Source of the DNA: Gemmatimonadota bacterium
GTDB lineage: Bacteria; Gemmatimonadota; Gemmatimonadetes; Gemmatimonadales; Gemmatimonadaceae
DNA: 64,000 nucleotides
Direction of reading: 5' to 3'
Assembly: GCA_023249375.1 (NCBI GenBank)
Contig: JAHFCT010000014.1
Span: 1-64,000, forward strand
Part shown: positions 58,707 to 64,000 of the stretch, piece by piece
Layout of the letters: every line of letters starts with the position of its first letter
How positions within the stretch are numbered: the first letter of the stretch is position 1
Notes under the pieces: model-generated
What the model saw: only the letters and a program-made list of their open reading frames with translations
The model's database searches: none
Told to the model about the DNA's origin: nothing
Program-made: the position numbers and the translations under genes

Positions 58707-59850
58707 CGAAGTCCTGCTGCCCATCGAGCCGCAGCTGCTCAGCAATCCCTGGCCCGACATTCAATCGCAGGTGGACGCCGCACGTCAGTCCGCACGTGAC
58801 CGTGGCCTCTGGGCCCCGCACCTCCCCGTCGCGTGGGGCGGCCTCGCGCTTCCGCTCGCCGAGTTTGCCGAGGTCAGCGCCGTTCTGGGGCGCACGCCGC
58901 TTGGCCATTACGCATGCAACGTGCAGGCGCCGGACGTTGGCAACATGGAGCTGCTGCTCACGCACGGCTCGCCCGCACAGCAAGACGCCTATCTGCGACC
59001 GCTCGCCGCCGGGCGCATTCGCTCGTGCTTTGGCATGACGGAGCCGGCGCGCGCCGGTTCAAATCCCGTCTGGCTCGACACCATCGCCGTGCGCGACGGC
59101 GACGCGTGGGTGATCAACGGCCGCAAGTGGTTTGCCACCTCCGCCGACGGCGCGTCGTTCTGCATCGTGCTTGCGGTCACCACGCCGGGGGCCGCCAAGC
59201 CGCATCACCGCGCGTCGATGTTCATCGTGCCCACGGACACGCGCGGCTATGCGCTCGAGCGCAACATTCCCGTGATGGGTCACGTCGGCGCCGGCTACGC
59301 GAGCCACGGCGAACTCACATTCACCGATTGCCGCGTGCCGGCGTCGGCGATGTTGGGTACCGAAGGCGCGGGCTTCATGCTGGCGCAAGAACGGCTCGGA
59401 CCTGGACGCGTGCATCATTGCATGCGCTGGATCGGCATCTGCGACCGCGCCATCGATCTGATGTGCCGGTACGCGCTGCGACGCCAGCTTGCGCCGGGAG
59501 CACCGCTCGCCGACAAGCAGGTGGTGCGGCACTGGATCGCCGAAAGCCGCGCCGAGACTGAGGCGGCGCGGTTGTTCGTGCGCGACACCGTGCAGAAGCT
59601 CGAGCGCGACGGGCAGCGTGCGTCGCGCGACGAGATCTCGATGATCAAGTACTTCGTGCCGCGGGTGATGCAGCAGGTGCTCGACCGCGCGCTGCAGGTG
59701 CATGGCGGATACGGCCTCACCGATGCCACGCCGCTCGCCAACTGGTGGGCGCACGAACGGGCGGCGCGCATCTACGACGGTCCCGATGAAGTGCACAAGG
59801 ACGCGGTGGCGCGGCACACGCTCGAGCGGTACCTGCCGCCGCGCACGTAA
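58669..59850 (+). CDS. Acyl-CoA dehydrogenase (ACAD10/11-like)
   Basis: Flavoenzyme of 393 residues that oxidises an acyl-CoA to the enoyl-CoA. The FAD/substrate motifs are CFGMTEPARAGSNP and WVINGRKWFATSADGA, and the C-terminal helix block is LQVHGGYGLTDATPLANWWAHERAARIYDGPDEVH, with the usual catalytic-base region before it. The last motif matches the long-chain/ACAD11-type branch. A phosphotransferase gene of the APH type follows 64 nt downstream; in animals these two domains are fused in ACAD10 and ACAD11, which suggests action on 4-hydroxy acids. Inference from that pairing only. Confidence 0.94.
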   Translation: MSELLARYAAFVDEVLLPIEPQLLSNPWPDIQSQVDAARQSARDRGLWAPHLPVAWGGLALPLAEFAEVSAVLGRTPLGHYACNVQAPDVGNMELLLTHGSPAQQDAYLRPLAAGRIRSCFGMTEPARAGSNPVWLDTIAVRDGDAWVINGRKWFATSADGASFCIVLAVTTPGAAKPHHRASMFIVPTDTRGYALERNIPVMGHVGAGYASHGELTFTDCRVPASAMLGTEGAGFMLAQERLGPGRVHHCMRWIGICDRAIDLMCRYALRRQLAPGAPLADKQVVRHWIAESRAETEAARLFVRDTVQKLERDGQRASRDEISMIKYFVPRVMQQVLDRALQVHGGYGLTDATPLANWWAHERAARIYDGPDEVHKDAVARHTLERYLPPRT

Positions 59851-59914
59851 CCGATCGCCGTTCGCTCGCCGTGCTCCGTCTTTCGATTTCCGTCCTCCGT
59901 GCTCGGTCCGCTCC

Positions 59915-60997
59915 ATGACCTACGACGCGCTCATCGATGCCGCCGCGCCGGTGCGCGATGGTGAGGCCATTCCGCTCGACGCGCTGCGCGCCTGGTGGAC
60001 GTCGGCGATCGGTCACGTGGGGCTCATCGACGTCGAGCAGTTTCCGCGCGGTTTTTCCAACCTCACGTATCTCGTGCGCGCCGGCGGCGACGAGTACGTG
60101 CTGCGCCGGCCGCCGTTTGGCGTGAAGCCCGGCATCGCACACGACGTGCTGCGCGAGGGTCGGCTGCTCACTGCGCTCCGTCCTTCGTACGCACGCGTGC
60201 CGCGGGTACTGGCGCTGTGCGAGGATGCGGGCGTCATTGGTGCGCCGTTTTTCGTGATGGAGCGCGTGCGCGGACTGATCGTGCGCGGCGAGCTGCCGCC
60301 GTCGCTCGCGTTTGGCGCGTCGCAGCTGCGGGCGCTCTCCAATGCCGCCGTCGACACGCTGGCCGGCTTGCACGCAGTGGACTGGCATGCGCCCGGCCTC
60401 GACGCACTCGGCAGGCCCGAGGGCTACGTGGAGCGGCAAGTCAGCGGCTGGGGCAAGCGCTGGGCCGCGGCGCGCACGAGCGACGTGCCGCACGTCGAGC
60501 GCGTGATCGCGTGGCTCACGGCGAACGCGCCCGCCACACGCGACGCGACGCTGGTGCACAACGATTTCAAGTTTGACAATCTGGTGCTCGACCCGGCCGA
60601 TCCGACGCGGGTGCGCGCCGTGCTCGACTGGGAGATGGCGACCATCGGCGATCCGCGGCTCGACGTCGCCACGACGCTGGGCTATTGGATCGAGGCGGCT
60701 GACCCGGCGCCGCTGCGCGCGCTGGGCATCGGCATCACCGCGCTTCCCGGAAATTGGACGCGCGAGCAACTGGTCGCCGCCTGGGAGTCGGCGACGCATC
60801 GCGATGCGGGTGATCCGGTCTGGCTCTTCGCCTTCGGCCTGTTCAAAGTGGCAGTAATTGCGCAGCAGATCTTTGCTCGCTTCGCCGCCGGCCATACGCG
60901 CGACCCGCGCTTCGCGCACCTCGACGCCGCGGTCGCCGCACTCGGCGCGCTGGCCGAGCGCGCCATTGAGGTCAGGCGCATTTCGGCGCTCTCATGA
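59915..60997 (+). CDS. APH-family phosphotransferase (ACAD10/11 kinase-like)
   Basis: Aminoglycoside phosphotransferase-fold kinase of 360 residues. The N-terminal FPRGFSNLTYLVRAGGDEYVLRRPP block, the Brenner motif LVHNDFKFDNLVLD with its catalytic Asp and Asn, and DWEMATIGDPRLDVATTLGYW are all visible. This subfamily is the kinase half of ACAD10/11-type systems, which phosphorylates 4-hydroxyacyl-CoAs before elimination. ATG 59915 is used; the frame runs on upstream into the dehydrogenase. The stop overlaps the ATG of the next hydrolase gene by 4 nt (60994-60997). Confidence 0.93.
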   Translation: MTYDALIDAAAPVRDGEAIPLDALRAWWTSAIGHVGLIDVEQFPRGFSNLTYLVRAGGDEYVLRRPPFGVKPGIAHDVLREGRLLTALRPSYARVPRVLALCEDAGVIGAPFFVMERVRGLIVRGELPPSLAFGASQLRALSNAAVDTLAGLHAVDWHAPGLDALGRPEGYVERQVSGWGKRWAAARTSDVPHVERVIAWLTANAPATRDATLVHNDFKFDNLVLDPADPTRVRAVLDWEMATIGDPRLDVATTLGYWIEAADPAPLRALGIGITALPGNWTREQLVAAWESATHRDAGDPVWLFAFGLFKVAVIAQQIFARFAAGHTRDPRFAHLDAAVAALGALAERAIEVRRISALS

Positions 60998-62070
60998 TCG
61001 CGCTGCTCGTGGGCGCCGCCCTGGCTCTGGCGCCGGTGCCCGCTGACACGGTGGTGGACACCGTGTTCGTGGCCTCCAATCGCCGGCGCACCGCGCGGGG
61101 TTTCTCGCGCGTCGTCAGTGACTCGCTGTGGTACGGCGTGTACGTCACCCGCACGAGTTCGTCGAGTGGCGCCGCGCGTGCGCTCTCGGCAATGCGCGTC
61201 ACGCGCATCGACTCCACGGCGCTCGATCCGGCGCAGTGGCGCGCGCGGCTGCGCACCGCGGCGCGCGACACGTCGGCTGGCGGAGCCGCGCTGGTCTTCG
61301 TGCACGGCTATTCGTCGAGTCCGGGCGAGGCCGTCGCGCAGGGGGTGCAGGTGAAGGAGCGCGGCGGGCATCGCGGACCGTTGATTCTGTTCCTGTGGCC
61401 GACGCACGAACTCTACGTCGCGCCGCCCACGCCGGCGCGCGCGTACAAGGACGACGCGCGCGCCGCCGCACAGAGCGGCGGCGCATTGGCTCGCGTCGTG
61501 CGGGCCGTGGACTCGCTGGCCGTCAGCACCGTGCTCGTCGCGCACTCGATGGGATCGCGCGTGGCGCTCGACGCCTCAATCACCGATGTCGCGACGTACA
61601 CACAGCTCGCCGCGCATCCGCTGCGCGCCTTTGGCATCTTCTCGCCCGATATCGGTGCCGAGCGATTCCGCGATGCGTTTGCACCGCGGCTTCCGACCGT
61701 CGCGCGCCGAATCGCGATCTACGGTTCGTCGAATGACTACCTGCTCGGCGCGGCGGTGATGATCAACGGCGAGCGCCGCGCCTCGGGCATCACGCGACGC
61801 GGCACGCCGCTGGCGGGCATCGAGTTGGTGGACGCCACGCGCGGTGCGCGCGCCGAACCCGTGCTGCTGGCGCTGTTGGGCCCGCGGCACGCGGTGCGCT
61901 GGGCCAGCGCGGCGCTGGCCGACTTCTTCCGCGTGGTCGTGGCGGGCGCTGACCCGTCGTGCCGAGTGTCAGTCGGCGCGGCAGACGCGGAGGGCGAGGG
62001 ACGGTGGCGGCTGCGGCGCGGATCGATCCCGAGCCAGGTTCCAGGCGCGGACTGCATTTCGCAGCCGTAG
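60994..62070 (+). CDS. DUF900-type alpha/beta hydrolase
   Basis: A 358-residue hydrolase of the DUF900 type. After a short hydrophobic N-terminus (ALLVGAALALAPVPADT, a possible signal peptide), the core shows LVFVHGYSSSPGEAVAQ (oxyanion), ILFLWPTHEL, and the nucleophile elbow VLVAHSMGSRVALD. A SPDIGAERF block, with a candidate acid Asp, and IAIYGSSNDYLLG follow. The family histidine is not certain. It is coupled by ATGA overlap to the APH kinase gene, so it belongs to the same operon and may act on the same lipid or hydroxy-acid pathway. Confidence 0.82.
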   Translation: MIALLVGAALALAPVPADTVVDTVFVASNRRRTARGFSRVVSDSLWYGVYVTRTSSSSGAARALSAMRVTRIDSTALDPAQWRARLRTAARDTSAGGAALVFVHGYSSSPGEAVAQGVQVKERGGHRGPLILFLWPTHELYVAPPTPARAYKDDARAAAQSGGALARVVRAVDSLAVSTVLVAHSMGSRVALDASITDVATYTQLAAHPLRAFGIFSPDIGAERFRDAFAPRLPTVARRIAIYGSSNDYLLGAAVMINGERRASGITRRGTPLAGIELVDATRGARAEPVLLALLGPRHAVRWASAALADFFRVVVAGADPSCRVSVGAADAEGEGRWRLRRGSIPSQVPGADCISQP

Positions 62071-62129
62071 AAAGCAACCTTACCGCAGCGACGCGAAGGC
62101 CACAGGGTGCGGACGGGGAACCGACGGGC

Positions 62130-64000
62130 TTACCGCGACGGTTCAATCAATAGCAGCACGCCCTCAAGCGCCGCGACCTCCGTGGTGAGCGTGCGCGCTC
62201 CCGCCGCCAGCTTGCCCAGCGGTTTCTTTCCCGATGCGTCCACGCGCCACAGCGTCGCGCCGCGCGTTGTTCCGTGCCGTACCGGATCGAGCGTGAGTGT
62301 CACGCGATGCGCCGCATCGTCGATGCTCGCCAGCGCAATGGCCACCACGCCGTCGGCGGCGCGCCACGCACCGGTCAGCACCGCGGGAGCGCGCAGCGGC
62401 ACTTCGGTGACCCCTCCGCGGCGCGCCGCGTAGATCGAAATGCGCGAACCCGTGAAGGTCAGCTCGGCCGCATCCGATGCCGGCGGAATGACGAACGCGC
62501 CATCCTGCAGCCATTCGCGATGCGCGTGCCGCAGACGCGCCAGCCGCGCGAGATAGTCGATCTCTCCTTTGCGCTGCGTGAATTGCTCGGGCAGCAGGTT
62601 CGCGATGGTCGGCTGCATGCCCCACACGAACATGCGCGCCTGCTCCATGAGGAACTGTCGCCTGTACTTCGCGTCGAGCAGTGTCAGCGCGTTCGCCGGA
62701 CGCGTGGAGTCGGGCCACATCTCATCGTAGGGCGGATACGTGAGCGATCCATACGTGCCGTAGGTGATCGCGTGGCGGTGATAGACCGCCTGAAAGAGCG
62801 GAATCGGCGCCCATCCGCTCGCTGGGTCGGCGTATCGCTCTTCGCTCACTTGCAGCGTGAGGAATGCGTCGAGATCCGGAAGCCAGCTCTCGCCGCCGCC
62901 TTCGCCGGCGAGTCCGAGCGATGCGCCGTTGCGGCGCCGCAAGTCACTGGCAAGCGCGCGAAAGCCGTCCATCCAGTAGTGACCGCCGCCGACGGGGTGT
63001 CCGTGATCGGGCGACCAGCAGACCAAACTGAGCACGGCCTGATCCATATACACGCCGTCGATGCCGTACTGCTGCACGACCGTGTCGGCGATGCCCGCAT
63101 ACTTGTTGCGCCAGAACGCGGTGGACACATCCATCGGCGCGCACGGCAGCGGATTGAAGACGTTGTATGTCTCCAGCCGCACCGTGCCGTCCCGCTCGCG
63201 CACGGCGTAGCGCTCCGCCCCTTCGCGCGACCAACTGGGCGTGTTGGTGCACCACAGCCGCTGATTCATGTAGACGATGGCGCGCACGTCGGCGGCGTGC
63301 GCCTTCTTGACCGCGGCGGTGAAGGCTGCAATGCCGTCGCGCGGCGGAAGGTAATCGGGGAACGACGTGTCGTATGGTCCCGCATGCCACCAATGCCAGA
63401 AGACACTCACCGGCAGACCGACCGTCTGGCGCAGTGTGATGGCCGGATCGAGCACTTGTGATGCCCGGCCGCGATTCCACACCCACACGCCCGTCTCGCG
63501 CATCCACTTGGAGGCGGTTCCCCGCGCCACGCGGCTCTCGCGCGCCCACTGCTGCCGCTCGCCCCATGCGCGATACCGTTCGGCGGCATTCATCCACGTG
63601 CCGTAGACGATGCCGAGCTTCACGGCATATGTCGGTGCGTATCGCACGGCCTTTGCCGGGTCAGCAAGCACGTGCGCCAGTTCCGCCCGCCCGTATCCCT
63701 CTTGATCACCGGAGAGAATGAACGACTTGCGATACGCGAGTGAATCGTCGGTCGCGAAATACAGCCCCGGCGACGCGCCGCGCGTGATCGAGATCATCTG
63801 CATCGACAACTGGCCTGGATATCCCCACTCAAAGCGCCGTCCCTTGCCATCGGGTCCGGAGAGCATGCTGCGCGGGTCCTTGGCGCGCTGTCCCATCCAG
63901 AGCGGCACCGCCAGCTCCGCCATCTCGGTGAGACCGATGCCGCCCAGCCGCGGGTAGAGGACGCGCTCGATGCCGAGGCCCGCGATGCCCTCCACGGTGA
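62130..64000 (-). CDS. Glycosidase-like protein (DUF6259-like), 5' end outside window
   Basis: The C-terminal 623 residues of a large protein; the frame is open to the last base, so its start is beyond the window. The central 300 residues look like a (beta/alpha)8 barrel: VSVFWHWWHAGPYDT, VRAIVYMNQRLWCT, GIDGVYMDQAVLSLVCW with candidate catalytic Asp, and LGLAGEGGGESWLPDLD with candidate Glu. It ends in an all-beta C-terminal domain (LTFTGSRISIYAARRG). This is the pattern of poorly described glycoside-hydrolase-like proteins such as DUF6259; activity is not proven. It is convergent with the DUF900-type hydrolase, 59 nt away. Confidence 0.75.
   Translation of the reverse strand, partial: TVEGIAGLGIERVLYPRLGGIGLTEMAELAVPLWMGQRAKDPRSMLSGPDGKGRRFEWGYPGQLSMQMISITRGASPGLYFATDDSLAYRKSFILSGDQEGYGRAELAHVLADPAKAVRYAPTYAVKLGIVYGTWMNAAERYRAWGERQQWARESRVARGTASKWMRETGVWVWNRGRASQVLDPAITLRQTVGLPVSVFWHWWHAGPYDTSFPDYLPPRDGIAAFTAAVKKAHAADVRAIVYMNQRLWCTNTPSWSREGAERYAVRERDGTVRLETYNVFNPLPCAPMDVSTAFWRNKYAGIADTVVQQYGIDGVYMDQAVLSLVCWSPDHGHPVGGGHYWMDGFRALASDLRRRNGASLGLAGEGGGESWLPDLDAFLTLQVSEERYADPASGWAPIPLFQAVYHRHAITYGTYGSLTYPPYDEMWPDSTRPANALTLLDAKYRRQFLMEQARMFVWGMQPTIANLLPEQFTQRKGEIDYLARLARLRHAHREWLQDGAFVIPPASDAAELTFTGSRISIYAARRGGVTEVPLRAPAVLTGAWRAADGVVAIALASIDDAAHRVTLTLDPVRHGTTRGATLWRVDASGKKPLGKLAAGARTLTTEVAALEGVLLLIEPSR

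Overview
The window reads as a stretch of chromosome from a high-GC, Gram-negative bacterium, most likely of the Gemmatimonadota. This is inferred from the mix of genes: several PknB-type Ser/Thr kinases, two of them with N-terminal zinc ribbons; secreted M28 and M16 peptidases; a TonB-dependent receptor with an N-terminal carboxypeptidase-regulatory-like domain; Ig-like lipoproteins; and many start codons lying only 6-10 nt behind a TANNNT box. No rRNA, tRNA, CRISPR array, phage or insertion-sequence gene was found. The layout is dense, with many 4-nt ATGA overlaps, and no gene-free stretch exceeds about 250 bases.

Region 1-11 kb: 3' part of acetyl-CoA synthetase, a membrane-tethered Ser/Thr kinase, a VKOR/DsbA disulfide-forming pair, a degenerate alpha/beta hydrolase, a CDP-alcohol phosphatidyltransferase with an exported neighbour, a lone cyclic-nucleotide-binding protein, and a run of an M28 peptidase, a SpeD-like protein lacking its pyruvoyl serine, a membrane protein and a DUF2461 protein. 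Region 11-22 kb: M16 peptidase, TPR protein, pseudouridine-5'-phosphate glycosidase, a PAS hybrid histidine kinase, and a minus-strand run of APC permease, kynureninase-like enzyme, small protein and class A beta-lactamase-like hydrolase. Region 22-32 kb: a patatin fused to a ferredoxin, aconitase, two zinc-ribbon kinases flanking a lipid kinase, and a peroxiredoxin whose peroxidatic cysteine codon is an in-frame TGA followed by a SECIS-like hairpin, so a probable selenoprotein.

Region 32-49.7 kb: glycerate 2-kinase, aguB-aguA (agmatine to putrescine), a substrate-binding lipoprotein coupled to a chemoreceptor, queC-queE-queD (preQ0 synthesis), NlpC/P60 hydrolase, TonB-dependent receptor, GDPD plus an MsbA-like ABC exporter, and lactate permease. 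Region 49.7-64 kb: a Ycf46-like AAA+ ATPase divergent from a type II secretion F-domain protein across a 24-nt minisatellite, an MFS transporter, an M28 peptidase, an acyltransferase, an Ig-like lipoprotein flanked by two intergenic inverted repeats, an alpha/beta hydrolase, an acyl-CoA dehydrogenase with an APH-type kinase (an ACAD10/11-like pair), a DUF900-type hydrolase and the 3' part of a glycosidase-like protein.

Three things stand out beyond ordinary genes: the probable selenoprotein peroxiredoxin (31839-32420), a family of five intergenic inverted repeats sharing the arm ggacagggatcacggat, and a 24-nt minisatellite placed directly upstream of promoters at two loci. All functional calls rest on reading motifs by eye; no database search was run.
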